NCBI GenBank assembly: GCA_036488815.1
Contig: DASXGX010000095.1
Span: forward strand, 1-64,000
Source: Roseiarcus sp036488815
Lineage (GTDB): Bacteria; Pseudomonadota; Alphaproteobacteria; Rhizobiales; Beijerinckiaceae
Direction: 5' to 3'
DNA: 64,000 nt
Shown here in pieces: positions 50,691 through 59,953 of the stretch. A program made the position numbers and the translations under genes. Below the pieces are notes generated by a model that had not been told where the DNA came from, searched no databases, and saw only the letters and a list, made by a program, of their open reading frames with translations. Numbering within the stretch: the first letter of the stretch is position 1; each line of letters starts with the position of its first letter.

Positions 50691-50808
50691 CCTGTCATGC
50701 CCGCCAAAGCGGGCATCCAGGAGTCAAAGGGCGGAGGCCTGCAGCGGTTGTCTGGCCCCCCGCTTTCGCGGGGTGACAGCCGCGGGTCGACCAAAGCAAA
50801 ACGCGCGA
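50691..50808. repeat. dispersed repeat C, copy 2
   Basis: Begins CCTGTCATGCCCGCCAAAGC and shares GGGCATCCAGGAGTC and GGGGTGACAGCCGCGGGTC with copy 1 at 46990-47108, in the same orientation. It fills the 166-bp gap between rnj and mce. Confidence 0.8.
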
Positions 50809-50819
50809 GACCGCGCGGT

Positions 50820-52487
50820 CTAGATTTCGACGATCAGCACGTGCACCGTGGGCTTCTTGCCCCAGGCGGCGTTGAGGGCGTTGCGAACGGCGCGCTCGAT
50901 TGCGCCGCAAACGAAATCGGCGTCGCGCCGCTTGGCGCGCGGCAGGCTCTCGAAGGTCTCGAAGATGGTGGCGTCGATGATCTCGTCGAGGCCGGCGCCC
51001 GCGCGCGTCGACTTCGGCAAGCCGGCGAACAGCACGTCGGGGTCGCCCGCCATCTCGCCCTTGTCGGTCAGCGCGAGCGCGATCGACACCACGCCGGCGA
51101 AGGCGAGCTTTCGGCGCTGGCCGACGCATTCCTCGCTGGCGGGGAGCAGAATGTCGCCGTCCTTGTAGCGGCGGCCATGCTCGATCTGCGCCACGACGCC
51201 CGCCTCGCCCTCGACGAGCCGCACGACGTCGCCGTTGAAGGCGCGGACCACTTCGCGCACGCCCAGCGACTTCGCGAAAGCGACGTGTTCCGAGAGGTGG
51301 AGCGGCTCGCCATGGGCGGGCACGGCGATCCTGGGCTTGAGCCAGCCATAAAGCTTGGCGAGTTCGGCGCGGCGCGGGTGGCCGGAGACGTGCACCAGAT
51401 GAGTGCGGTCGGTGATGACGTCGACCCCCTGCGAGACGAGGCCGTTGACGACCTTGCCGACGGGCTTCTCGTTGCCGGGGATGGTGCGCGAGGAGAGGAT
51501 GACGAGATCGCCGCTCGAGAGGCTCGCGGTCGGATGCTCGTCCTCGGCGATGCGCGCCAGCGCCGCGCGGGGCTCGCCCTGGCTACCGGTCGCGAGCGCC
51601 AACACCTTGTCGCGCGGCATTCGCTCGAACGGGTCGGGACCCAGCATTGGGGGAAGGCCGTCGAGATAGCCGCATTCGCGCGCCACTGCGACGACGCGTT
51701 CCATCGCGCGGCCCATGATCAGCACCTGACGGCCGTTGACGAAGCCGGCCTCCGCCGCCGCGCGCAGGCGCGCCACATTGGAGGCGAAGGTCGTCACCAC
51801 CACGCGGCCCTTCGCCTCGCCGACGATGTGGGCGAGGGTCTTGGCGACATCCTTTTCGGACGGACTCTCGCCCTCGCGCAGAGCGTTGGTGGAATCGCAG
51901 ACGAGCGCGAGCACGCCTTCTTCGCCCAACTCCCTCAGACGGGCCTCGTCAGTGGGCAGGCCGACGCCGGGCGTCTCATCGATCTTCCAGTCGCCGGTGT
52001 GGACGACGAGACCGGCGGGCGTGCGGATCGCCAGGGCGCAACTCTCGGGGATCGAATGGGCGACGGGGATGAATTCGACATTGAACGGCCCGATGTCGAT
52101 GCGCGAGCCTTGCGCGACCACCTGGATCGGGATCTTCGGCGCGCCGGGCTCGGCGAGCCGGCGCGTCTCGGCAAGGCCGGCGGCAAAGCGGGTCGCGTAG
52201 ACTTTTACGCCGAGACTCGGCCAGAGTTCGGCGAGGGCGCCGATATGATCCTCGTGGGCGTGGGTGATGATCAGGCCGACCAGGTTTTTTCTCACCTTCT
52301 CGATGAAGGCGAGGTCCGGCATGATCAGGTCGACGCCCGGCAAATCGTCGCCGGCGAAGGCGACGCCGAGATCGACCATCAACCATTTGCGGGTGCGCGG
52401 CGGGCCGTAGCCGTAGAGCGCGCAATTCATGCCGATTTCACCGAGTCCCCCGAGCGGGGCGAACACGATTTCGTTGTCGTCACTCAT
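50820..52487 (-). CDS. rnj: ribonuclease J
   Basis: Metallo-beta-lactamase/beta-CASP ribonuclease with endo- and 5'-exonuclease activity, used in mRNA decay and rRNA processing. The protein is 555 aa. ITHAHEDHIGALAELWPSLG near residue 77 gives the zinc ligands, VHTGDWKIDETP another, and the beta-CASP part has TTFASNVARLRAAAEAG and LATGSQGEPRAALARIA. HVSGHPRRAELAKLYGWLKP follows. ATG at 52487 starts MSDDNEIVFAPLGGLGEIGM, as in relatives. The birA stop is 13 bp upstream. Confidence 0.95.
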   Translation of the reverse strand: MSDDNEIVFAPLGGLGEIGMNCALYGYGPPRTRKWLMVDLGVAFAGDDLPGVDLIMPDLAFIEKVRKNLVGLIITHAHEDHIGALAELWPSLGVKVYATRFAAGLAETRRLAEPGAPKIPIQVVAQGSRIDIGPFNVEFIPVAHSIPESCALAIRTPAGLVVHTGDWKIDETPGVGLPTDEARLRELGEEGVLALVCDSTNALREGESPSEKDVAKTLAHIVGEAKGRVVVTTFASNVARLRAAAEAGFVNGRQVLIMGRAMERVVAVARECGYLDGLPPMLGPDPFERMPRDKVLALATGSQGEPRAALARIAEDEHPTASLSSGDLVILSSRTIPGNEKPVGKVVNGLVSQGVDVITDRTHLVHVSGHPRRAELAKLYGWLKPRIAVPAHGEPLHLSEHVAFAKSLGVREVVRAFNGDVVRLVEGEAGVVAQIEHGRRYKDGDILLPASEECVGQRRKLAFAGVVSIALALTDKGEMAGDPDVLFAGLPKSTRAGAGLDEIIDATIFETFESLPRAKRRDADFVCGAIERAVRNALNAAWGKKPTVHVLIVEI

Positions 52488-52500
52488 AAGCTGGTGGCTT

Positions 52501-53292
52501 TCATCGGCGATTCGGGCTTCCGTCGGGCGGCGTGAGGAACAGATCGGCGGCCTCGACCGCCTCGAGACCGCTTGCGGTGCGCAGCAACAGCCGCCCGCTG
52601 GCGTCGAGCCCCTCGAAGAGGCCCTCGCGCGTCTCCCGCGCGGATGCGACGCGCACGGGGCCGCCGAGGCCGGCGGCGACGGCGAGCCAGCGCGTGCGGA
52701 TGTCAGCAAAGCGCGCGCCCCTGTCCCACAGTCGGATCATTTCGTCAAAGCGGGCGGCAAGGCGCGCCAAAACGTCGGCCGGCGAGACCGGGCGGCCGAT
52801 CGCTTGGGCGAGATCGGCGACGGGATAAGCGAGCCCTTCAGGGGACGAGGCGCAATTGACGCCGAAGCCGACGATGCAGATGAAGCCCCGCCCGGGGATC
52901 GCGACCCCTTCCGCGAGCAGCCCCGACACTTTCGCGCCCTTCCAGAGCAGATCGTTCGGCCACTTGATCGCGATGTCCGCGGCGCCGAGATCCCTCGCCG
53001 CGCTCGCCAGCGCGACGCCGGCGACGAAGCCGAGTTGCGGTGCGATCGCGGCTTGGCAAGGGTCGACCAGCAGGGCGCTGGCGTAGAGATTGCCACGCGG
53101 CGAGCGCCAGTTGCGGCCGTGGCGCCCCCTGCCCTGCGTCTGCTCGTCGGCGACGATCCAAAGATCGCCGGGATCGCCGGACAGCGCGCGGGCGCGCGCT
53201 TCGTCGTTGGTCGAACCCAGGCTGGCGAAGCGGAGGATCCGCCAGCCGGGGAGGTAGGGCTCAGGCTCGCTGGTTCGATCGGGATCGATCAA
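52501..53292 (-). CDS. birA: biotin-[acetyl-CoA carboxylase] ligase (no HTH domain)
   Basis: Attaches biotin to the carrier protein of acetyl-CoA carboxylase. The protein is 263 aa. ASLGSTNDEARARAL, QTQGRGRHGRNWRSPRGNLY (biotinyl-AMP loop, near residue 55) and IKWPNDLLWKGAKVSGLL are the family motifs; a small C-terminal beta-barrel follows. The N-terminal DNA-binding domain of E. coli BirA is absent, so it should not act as a repressor. The only suitable start is TTG at 53292, overlapping the nuoN stop (TTGA). Confidence 0.92.
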   Translation of the reverse strand: MIDPDRTSEPEPYLPGWRILRFASLGSTNDEARARALSGDPGDLWIVADEQTQGRGRHGRNWRSPRGNLYASALLVDPCQAAIAPQLGFVAGVALASAARDLGAADIAIKWPNDLLWKGAKVSGLLAEGVAIPGRGFICIVGFGVNCASSPEGLAYPVADLAQAIGRPVSPADVLARLAARFDEMIRLWDRGARFADIRTRWLAVAAGLGGPVRVASARETREGLFEGLDASGRLLLRTASGLEAVEAADLFLTPPDGSPNRR

Positions 53293-54722
53293 AACAGGGA
53301 CTTGGCGGCGGCCATCGCCGCGTCAGTGAGGGGCGCGGGAGCAAGCGCGTAGAAGATGACGACCGCGGTCGACAGCGCCAGGACGATGCGCGCCGCAGCG
53401 CCCGGCGGGTCGAACGCTTTGGCGGGCTCGTCGAAATACATGATCTTGACGATGCGCAGATAGTAGTACGCGCCGACCACGCTCACCAGCACGCCGATGA
53501 CCGAAAGACCGTAGAGACCAGCCTTCATCGCGGCGGCGAACACGTAGAACTTGGCGAAGAAGCCGGCGAGCGGCGGAATGCCGGCGAGCGAGAACATCAT
53601 CGCCGCCAGGAAGAACGCCATCGGCGCGTTGGTGCGCGCCAGACCGGAGAGATCGGCGATGTTCTCGACATAGGCCCCGTCGCGCCGCATCGAGAGGATG
53701 CCGGCGAAGGTTCCGAGCGTCATGGCGAGATAGATCGCCATATAGATGACGACGCCGTGCGCGCCTTCGACCGTGCCGGCGGCGAGACCGACCAGCGCGA
53801 AGCCCATATGGCCGATCGAGGAATAGGCCATCAGGCGCTTGATGTTGGTCTGGCCGATCGCCGCAAAGGAGCCGAGCGCCATCGAGGCGATCGAGATGAA
53901 GGTGACGATCTGGCGCCAGTCGCTCGCCACGCCCGGGAAGGCGGTCATCGCGACGCGCAGCAGGATCGCCATCGCCGCCATCTTGGGCCCGGAGGCGAAG
54001 AAGGTCGTCACCGGGGCCGGCGCGCCTTCGTAGACGTCCGGCGTCCACATATGGAAGGGAACCGCCGAGATCTTGAAGGCGAGGCCGGCGAGGATGAACA
54101 CGAGGCCGAAGATCACGCCGAGGTTTGCCTGATCGTGCAGCGCCGTCGCGACACCGGCGAACGAGACCGTGCCGGCGTAGCCGTAGATCAGCGAGGCGCC
54201 GTAGAGCAACATGCCGGAGGACAGCGCGCCCAGCACGAAATACTTCAGGCCGGCCTCGGAGGCGCGCAGATCGTCGCGCCGATAGGCGGCGATGACGTAG
54301 AGCGCGAGGCTCATCAGCTCGAGGCCGAGATAGAGCGCGATGAAATCGGTCGCCGAGATCAGCATCATCATGCCGAGCGTGGAGAGCAGGATAAGGATCG
54401 GGAACTCGAAGCCGCCGATCTTCTCGCGCCGCATGAAGTCGATCGAGAGGAGCAGCGTAGCGAGCGAACCGATCAGCGCCAGCGCCTTCATGAATCGGCT
54501 AAACGGATCATCGGTGAAGGCGCCGTAGAAGGTGACGCCCTTGTCGCGGTGATTGGCCAGCACCGCAATCAGCGCAGCCCCCAGCAGCGCGACCGCAATC
54601 TCCGTCACCAGCGCGACCGAGCGCTCGCCCCGCAGCGCGCCGAGCAGCAGAAGCGCCAGCGCGCCTACCGCGATGATGGCCTCGGGCAGGATGACCGGAA
54701 GGGAGAAAGCCGTCACGTTCAT
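53289..54722 (-). CDS. nuoN: NADH-quinone oxidoreductase subunit N
   Basis: Proton-pumping antiporter-like membrane subunit of complex I. The protein is 477 aa with about 14 hydrophobic segments. FIALYLGLELMSLALYVIAA contains the conserved Glu, FKISAVPFHMWTPDVYEGAP has the conserved Lys, and RLMAYSSIGHMGFALVGLAA is the broken-helix region. It starts 28 bp after nuoM and overlaps birA by 4 bp. Confidence 0.95.
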   Translation of the reverse strand: MNVTAFSLPVILPEAIIAVGALALLLLGALRGERSVALVTEIAVALLGAALIAVLANHRDKGVTFYGAFTDDPFSRFMKALALIGSLATLLLSIDFMRREKIGGFEFPILILLSTLGMMMLISATDFIALYLGLELMSLALYVIAAYRRDDLRASEAGLKYFVLGALSSGMLLYGASLIYGYAGTVSFAGVATALHDQANLGVIFGLVFILAGLAFKISAVPFHMWTPDVYEGAPAPVTTFFASGPKMAAMAILLRVAMTAFPGVASDWRQIVTFISIASMALGSFAAIGQTNIKRLMAYSSIGHMGFALVGLAAGTVEGAHGVVIYMAIYLAMTLGTFAGILSMRRDGAYVENIADLSGLARTNAPMAFFLAAMMFSLAGIPPLAGFFAKFYVFAAAMKAGLYGLSVIGVLVSVVGAYYYLRIVKIMYFDEPAKAFDPPGAAARIVLALSTAVVIFYALAPAPLTDAAMAAAKSLF

Positions 54723-54750
54723 TTTGAGATCAATCCCCTTGTTGCCGCGC

Positions 54751-56253
54751 TCACAGCCCGGCCGTCTTGGTCACGGCGATCGCGTGATCGATACCTTTGA
54801 TCAGAGCGTCGATCGAGACCGCGCTGGCGTCAATAATCGGCTGCGGGTGCACCCCGTAATAGATGGTGAGAACGAGCAACGGCCCCAGCGTCGCGATTTC
54901 GCGGCCCGACAGATCGGTCATGCCCATCAGGCTGGGCTTGTCGATCACCCCGAAGATCACGCGCCGGTAGAGATACAAGGCATAGGCCGCCGAGAAAATG
55001 ACGCCGGTGGTGGCGAAGAACGCGACCCACGCATTCGCCTGGAACGTGCCGATCAGGGTCAGGAACTCGCCGATGAAGCCCGACGTGCCGGGCAAGCCGA
55101 CGTTGGCGAGCGTAAACACCATGAAGGCCACCGCATAGCGCGGCATACGCTGGACGAGGCCGCCGTAGGCCGCGATCTCGCGGGTATGCATCCGGTCGTA
55201 GACGACGCCGACGCAAAGGAACAGCGCGCCCGAGACGAGGCCGTGGCTGATCATCTGGTAGACGGCGCCCTGCACGCCCTGGGTGTTGGCGGCGAACAGG
55301 CCCATGGTCACGAAGCCCATGTGCGCCACCGAGGAATAGGCGATGAGCTTCTTCATGTCCTCCTGAACCAGCGCGACCAGCGAGGTGTAGATGATCGCGA
55401 CGATCGAGAGGGCGTAGATCAACGGCGCGAAATAGTGGCTCGCGTCCGGGAACATCGGCAGCGAGAAGCGGATGAAGCCGTAGCCGCCCATCTTCAGGAG
55501 AATGCCGGCCAGGATGACCGAACCGGCCGTGGGCGCCTCGACGTGCGCGTCGGGCAGCCAGGTGTGCACCGGCCACATCGGCATCTTCACCGCGAAGGAG
55601 GCGAAGAAGGCGAGCCAGAGCCAGGTCTGCATCGACGGCGCAAAGGGCGTCTTCAGCAGCACCTCGATGTCGGTCGTGCCCGCCGTCCAGTACATCGTCA
55701 TAATGCCGAGCAGCATCAGCAGCGAGCCGGCGAGGGTGTAGAGGAAGAACTTGAACGCCGCGTAGACGCGCCGCTTGCCGCCCCAGATGCCGATGATGAG
55801 GAACATCGGAATGAGGCCGCCCTCGAAGAAGAGGTAGAACAGCACGAGATCGAGCGCGACGAACACGCCGATCATCAGCGTTTCCAGGATGAGAAACGCG
55901 ATCATGTATTCCTTGACGCGCTTCTGGATCGAGGTCCACGACGCCGCGATGCAGATCGGCATCAGCAGCGTCGTCAGCAACACGAACGGCATCGAAATGC
56001 CGTCGACGCCGACCTTGTAGCTGATCGCGTGCGAGAACCAGTCGTACTGTTCGACGAGTTGGAAGCCGGAGGACGCGGGGTTGAAGCGCGTCCAGGCGAC
56101 CAGGCTGAGGCCGAAGGTGATCAGCGTCGTCCACAGCGCGATCCAGCGCGCGTTGTTGTACGTCGCCTCGTCGTTGCCACGCAGCAGCAGGATGCAGAGC
56201 GAGCCGATCAGCGGCAGGACGAGCAGGCCGGACAGAATCCAGGAGCCGGACAT
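54751..56253 (-). CDS. nuoM: NADH-quinone oxidoreductase subunit M
   Basis: Second antiporter-like proton-pumping subunit of complex I. The protein is 500 aa. LVLFYLFFEGGLIPMFLIIG carries the conserved Glu. VKMPMWPVHTWLPDAHVEAP has the Lys and the HTWLPDAH signature, and LIAYSSVAHMGFVTMGLFAA follows. ATG at 56253 overlaps the nuoL stop by one base (TGATG); the frame extends slightly upstream without homology. Confidence 0.95.
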   Translation of the reverse strand: MSGSWILSGLLVLPLIGSLCILLLRGNDEATYNNARWIALWTTLITFGLSLVAWTRFNPASSGFQLVEQYDWFSHAISYKVGVDGISMPFVLLTTLLMPICIAASWTSIQKRVKEYMIAFLILETLMIGVFVALDLVLFYLFFEGGLIPMFLIIGIWGGKRRVYAAFKFFLYTLAGSLLMLLGIMTMYWTAGTTDIEVLLKTPFAPSMQTWLWLAFFASFAVKMPMWPVHTWLPDAHVEAPTAGSVILAGILLKMGGYGFIRFSLPMFPDASHYFAPLIYALSIVAIIYTSLVALVQEDMKKLIAYSSVAHMGFVTMGLFAANTQGVQGAVYQMISHGLVSGALFLCVGVVYDRMHTREIAAYGGLVQRMPRYAVAFMVFTLANVGLPGTSGFIGEFLTLIGTFQANAWVAFFATTGVIFSAAYALYLYRRVIFGVIDKPSLMGMTDLSGREIATLGPLLVLTIYYGVHPQPIIDASAVSIDALIKGIDHAIAVTKTAGL

Positions 56254-58304
56254 CAACGGATTCCCCCGAAGAGATACCAAGTCACGAAGGCGGCGACGCC
56301 GAGCAGCATGGCAAAGGCGTAGTGATAGATGTAGCCGGACTGCAGCCGCACCACGTTACGCGTCACACCGAGCACGCGGGCCGAGACGCCGTCCGGACCG
56401 AAGCCGTCGATGATGAAGCCGTCGCCGCCCTTCCAGAACGCCCGGCCGAGCCAGAACGCCGTCCGCACGAAGAGGAAGTCATAGAGCTCGTCGAAGTACC
56501 ACTTGTTCAGCAGGAAGCGGTACAGCAGCGGATTGGCGTTGGCGAGCGCCCGCGGCGCCGCCTTGTTGACCATGTACATGTAGTAGGCGACGAGGAAACC
56601 GCCCACCATCATCAAGGTCGGCGAGACCGACACGAACCAGGGGACGGTCTCCATCTGCTCGAGGATCTTGTTGTCCGGTCCGAGATAGAGCGCATGCTTC
56701 CAGAAGCCCTCGAAGCCGCTGCCGATGAACCAGTGGCGGAACGCGACGCCCGCGACGACGGCGCCGAGAGCGAGCGCGGCGAGCGGAACCAGCATCACCG
56801 GCGGGGATTCGTGCGCGGGATGATGGTGATCGTGACCATGGCCGTGATCGCCGTGCCCGGCATGGGCGGGCGCCGGCTCGTCGTGGGCGTGATCGTCGTG
56901 CATGTCGGCGCTCTCGCCGAGCGCCGCGGCCCAGTCGCCGCGCTTGCCGAAGAACGTCATGAACACGAGGCGCCAGGAGTAGAACGAGGTCAGGCCGGCG
57001 GCGAGCACCACGCAGGCGAAGGCGTAAGAAGCGCCGATGCCATGCGAGGCGTAGGAGGCCTCGATGATCGCGTCCTTCGAGACATAGCCGGCAAAGCCGA
57101 TCGTGGTGAAGGGGATGCCGACGCCGGTGAGCGCCAGCGTGCCGATCGTCATCATCCAGAAGGTGAACGGGATCTCCTTCCGCAGCCCGCCCATCGCGCG
57201 CATGTCCTGCTCGTGGTGCATCGCATGGATCACCGAGCCGGCGCCGAGGAACAGCAACGCTTTGAAGAAGGCGTGCGTGAACAGATGGAAAATGCCGAGG
57301 CTGTAGCCGCCGACGCCAAGGCCGACGAACATGTAGCCGAGCTGCGAGCAGGTCGAATAGGCGATCACCCGCTTGATGTCGTTCTGCACCAGGCCGACCG
57401 TCGCGGCGAAGAAGGCGGTCGTCGCGCCGACGATCGTGACGACCCCGAGCGCGACCGGCGCGAGATCGAACAGCGGCGACAGGCGCGCGACCATGAAGAC
57501 GCCGGCGGTGACCATGGTGGCGGCGTGGATGAGGGCGGACACCGGCGTCGGGCCCTCCATCGCATCCGGCAACCAGGTGTGCAGCAGGAACTGCGCCGAC
57601 TTGCCCATCGCGCCCATGAAGAGGAGCAGGCAGGCAAGCGTCATCGCGTCCCAATCGGCGCCGAAGATGTGGATCGCCCTGCCGGCGAGGCCCGGCGCCG
57701 CCGCGAAGACCTGCTCGAAGGTCACGGCGCCGGTGAGCTGGAAGACGAGGAAGATGCCGAGCGCGAAGCCGAAGTCGCCGATGCGGTTGACGACGAACGC
57801 CTTGATCGCCGCCGCATTGGCGGAAGGCCGGTCGTACCAGAAGCCGATCAGGAGGTAGGAGGCGAGGCCGACGCCCTCCCAGCCGAAGAACATCTGCACG
57901 AGATTGTCGGCCGTCACCAGCATCAGCATCGCGAAGGTGAACAGCGAGAGATAGGCGAAGAAGCGCGGCCGACTATGATCCTCGTGCATGTAGCCGATCG
58001 AATAGAGGTGCACGAGGAACGAGACGCTGCAGACGACGACCAGCATCACCGCGGTGAGCGTGTCGATGCGCAGCGCCCAATCGACCGCGAGCTTGCCGGA
58101 GGTCAGCCAGTTCGCGACTGGAACCACCAGCGCCTGCTCGTCGTGGCCGAGGGCGACCCCGAAGAAGGCGATCCAGGCGAGCAGCCCGCTGACCGCCAGG
58201 AAGCCGGTCGTCACGAGCTCGGAGGCGCGCGGCCCGATCTGCCGGCCGAACAGGCCGGCGATCAGAAAGCCGAGAAGCGGTAGAAAGACGATCAGGTCGT
58301 ACAT
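56253..58304 (-). CDS. nuoL: NADH-quinone oxidoreductase subunit L
   Basis: Largest antiporter-like subunit of complex I, with the long lateral helix. The protein is 683 aa. FFGWEGVGLASYLLIGFWYD holds the conserved Glu, QFLLHTWLPDAMEGPTPVSA the conserved Lys/His, and VIAYSTCSQLGYMFVGLGVG follows. A His/Asp-rich stretch (MHDDHAHDEPAPAHAGHGDH onward, about residues 470-500) sits in a loop, as in many alphaproteobacterial NuoL. The lateral helix and the last membrane segment are at the C-terminus. 8 bp separate it from nuoK. Confidence 0.96.
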   Translation of the reverse strand: MYDLIVFLPLLGFLIAGLFGRQIGPRASELVTTGFLAVSGLLAWIAFFGVALGHDEQALVVPVANWLTSGKLAVDWALRIDTLTAVMLVVVCSVSFLVHLYSIGYMHEDHSRPRFFAYLSLFTFAMLMLVTADNLVQMFFGWEGVGLASYLLIGFWYDRPSANAAAIKAFVVNRIGDFGFALGIFLVFQLTGAVTFEQVFAAAPGLAGRAIHIFGADWDAMTLACLLLFMGAMGKSAQFLLHTWLPDAMEGPTPVSALIHAATMVTAGVFMVARLSPLFDLAPVALGVVTIVGATTAFFAATVGLVQNDIKRVIAYSTCSQLGYMFVGLGVGGYSLGIFHLFTHAFFKALLFLGAGSVIHAMHHEQDMRAMGGLRKEIPFTFWMMTIGTLALTGVGIPFTTIGFAGYVSKDAIIEASYASHGIGASYAFACVVLAAGLTSFYSWRLVFMTFFGKRGDWAAALGESADMHDDHAHDEPAPAHAGHGDHGHGHDHHHPAHESPPVMLVPLAALALGAVVAGVAFRHWFIGSGFEGFWKHALYLGPDNKILEQMETVPWFVSVSPTLMMVGGFLVAYYMYMVNKAAPRALANANPLLYRFLLNKWYFDELYDFLFVRTAFWLGRAFWKGGDGFIIDGFGPDGVSARVLGVTRNVVRLQSGYIYHYAFAMLLGVAAFVTWYLFGGIR

Positions 58305-58312
58305 GCCCGTTC

Positions 58313-58621
58313 TCAGCCCTTGAGCGCGTTGATGTCTTCAACCGCGATCGAGCCGCGGTTGCGGTAGTAGGCGACCAGAATGGCGAGCCCGATCGCCGCC
58401 TCCGCCGCCGCAACCGTGAGGATGAAGAGCGCGAACACCTGACCGGTGAGGTCGCCCGAGTGGGTGGAGAAGGCCACGAGATTGATATTGACGGACAGCA
58501 GGATCAGCTCGATCGACATAAGAATGACGATGATGTTCTTGTGGTTGAGGATGATGCCCGCGACGCCGATCGTGAACAGGATCGCGGCGAGCGTGACATA
58601 GTGGGCGAGGCCGATGACCAT
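58313..58621 (-). CDS. nuoK: NADH-quinone oxidoreductase subunit K
   Basis: Small three-helix membrane subunit of complex I. The protein is 102 aa. LILMSIELILLSVNINLVAF carries the conserved Glu, and FILTVAAAEAAIGLAILVAY has the second conserved Glu, both needed for proton movement. It is placed between nuoJ (12 bp) and nuoL (8 bp), the standard order. Confidence 0.95.
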   Translation of the reverse strand: MVIGLAHYVTLAAILFTIGVAGIILNHKNIIVILMSIELILLSVNINLVAFSTHSGDLTGQVFALFILTVAAAEAAIGLAILVAYYRNRGSIAVEDINALKG

Positions 58622-58633
58622 GGAAGCGATCCT

Positions 58634-59236
58634 TCAAATACCGGCGCGCGACGAGACTTTGCGCAATTCGACCGCGGTGGCCGGCGTGCGCGCGACTTGT
58701 TCGGCGATGTTCTGGCGCTTGACCCCTTCCTTGTGGCGCAGCGTCAGCACGATCGCGCCGATCATCGCGGTCAACAGGATGAGGCCAGCCGCCTGGAAGA
58801 AGTAGAAATACTGGGTGTAGAGCACGCGCCCGAGCGCCACCGTGTTGGAGAGCGTGCCAGCCGGCGCGGCCGCAGCGGCGGCGTTCGGCGAGCGGGTCCA
58901 GCCGACCGCGACATAGCCGAGCTCGAAGGCGACGCCGAGCGCGATCAGCGCGCCGATCGGCAGATATTGAACGAAGCCCTGCTTCAGTTGGGCGAAGTCG
59001 ACGTCGAGCAACATCACGACGAAGAGGAACAGCACCGCCACGGCGCCGACATAGACGACGATCAGGATGAGCCCGAGGAACTCGGCCCCCATCAGCAGGA
59101 ACAAGCCCGCCGCATTGACGAAGGCGAGGATGAGGAACAGCACGGAGTGCACCGGGTTGCGCGCCAGAATCACGGCGAGCGCCGAGAGGATCAGCACGCC
59201 CGAGAACAGCCAGAAGAAAATCGCGTCGGCTTGCAT
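58634..59236 (-). CDS. nuoJ: NADH-quinone oxidoreductase subunit J
   Basis: Membrane subunit of complex I. The protein is 200 aa with five hydrophobic segments. FLGLILIVVYVGAVAVLFLF is the conserved third helix with the pi-bulge region. ATG at 59236 (MQADAIFFWLFSGVLILSAL) matches the family start; the frame extends upstream into repeat sequence and that part is excluded. It is separated from nuoI by an unusually long spacer with hairpins. Confidence 0.94.
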   Translation of the reverse strand: MQADAIFFWLFSGVLILSALAVILARNPVHSVLFLILAFVNAAGLFLLMGAEFLGLILIVVYVGAVAVLFLFVVMLLDVDFAQLKQGFVQYLPIGALIALGVAFELGYVAVGWTRSPNAAAAAAPAGTLSNTVALGRVLYTQYFYFFQAAGLILLTAMIGAIVLTLRHKEGVKRQNIAEQVARTPATAVELRKVSSRAGI

Positions 59237-59433
59237 CGTTTCCACGTCCCTTTGCCTCGCCCGACCTCTCCCCTCTCCCCTTGCGGGAGAGGGGTCGGGG
59301 GTGAGGGGTCGGCGCGTAAGCGCCACGTAACGCGGCGCCTCCCGGCGCCTACCCCTCATCCGTCATCGCCATGGGGCGTCCTTCGACGCCCCATGGCGAT
59401 GACACCTTCCCCCGCAAGGGGGGAAGGGCATCC
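59237..59433. repeat. hairpin-rich spacer between nuoI and nuoJ
   Basis: The spacer is 197 bp inside an operon where other gaps are 5-28 bp. It holds GTCATCGCCATGGGGCGTC (59362-59380) exactly mirrored at 59385-59403 around a 4-nt loop, a 19-bp perfect stem. It is flanked by CTCCCC...GGGGAG-type elements (CCTCTCCCC-TTGC-GGGAGAGG near 59269-59291 and CCTTCCCCC-GCAA-GGGGGGAAGG near 59405-59427). No gene is present. Confidence 0.8.
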
Positions 59434-59928
59434 TCACCGAAATTCCGCGTCCATCGCGATGTTGCGCGCGATCTCGCGTTCCCAGCGCGACCCGTTCGAG
59501 AGCAGCCGGTCCTTGTCGTAGAACAGCTCTTCGCGCGTCTCGGTGGCGAATTCGAAATTCGGCCCCTCGACGATCGCATCGACCGGGCAAGCCTCCTGGC
59601 ACATGCCGCAGTAGATGCACTTCGTCATGTCGATGTCGTAGCGCGTCGTGCGGCGCGTGCCGTCGTTGCGGCGCGGCCCGGCTTCGATCGTGATCGCCTG
59701 CGCGGGGCAGATCGCCTCGCACAGCTTGCACGCGATGCAGCGCTCTTCGCCGTTGGGATAGCGGCGCAGCGCGTGTTCGCCGCGAAAGCGCGGCGACAGC
59801 GGCCCCTTCTCGTGCGGATAGTTCAGCGTCGCCTTCGGCTTGAAGATGTAGCGCATCGACAGCGCGAAGGCCGACACGAACTCGCTCAAGAACAGCGAGC
59901 GTGCGGCTTGATCCAGTCTCAGCGCCAT
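59434..59928 (-). CDS. nuoI: NADH-quinone oxidoreductase subunit I
   Basis: Peripheral-arm subunit carrying iron-sulfur clusters N6a and N6b. The protein is 164 aa. Two ferredoxin motifs are complete: CIACKLCEAICP (Cys 64, 67, 70, 74) and CIYCGMCQEACP (Cys 104, 107, 110, 114). The N-terminal amphipathic helices dock on NuoH. The gene lies 25 bp after nuoH. Confidence 0.96.
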   Translation of the reverse strand: MALRLDQAARSLFLSEFVSAFALSMRYIFKPKATLNYPHEKGPLSPRFRGEHALRRYPNGEERCIACKLCEAICPAQAITIEAGPRRNDGTRRTTRYDIDMTKCIYCGMCQEACPVDAIVEGPNFEFATETREELFYDKDRLLSNGSRWEREIARNIAMDAEFR

Positions 59929-59953
59929 CGGCGTGTCCTCACATATCTCTCAA

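Noticed and set aside
56322..58283. 653-codon open frame antisense to nuoL
   Set aside because: High-GC genes often leave long open antisense frames; the product is a charged Arg/Glu/His-rich sequence without domains, while nuoL on the other strand is certain. The same applies to long frames opposite the GMC dehydrogenase (15651-17477) and nuoG (61366-63327).
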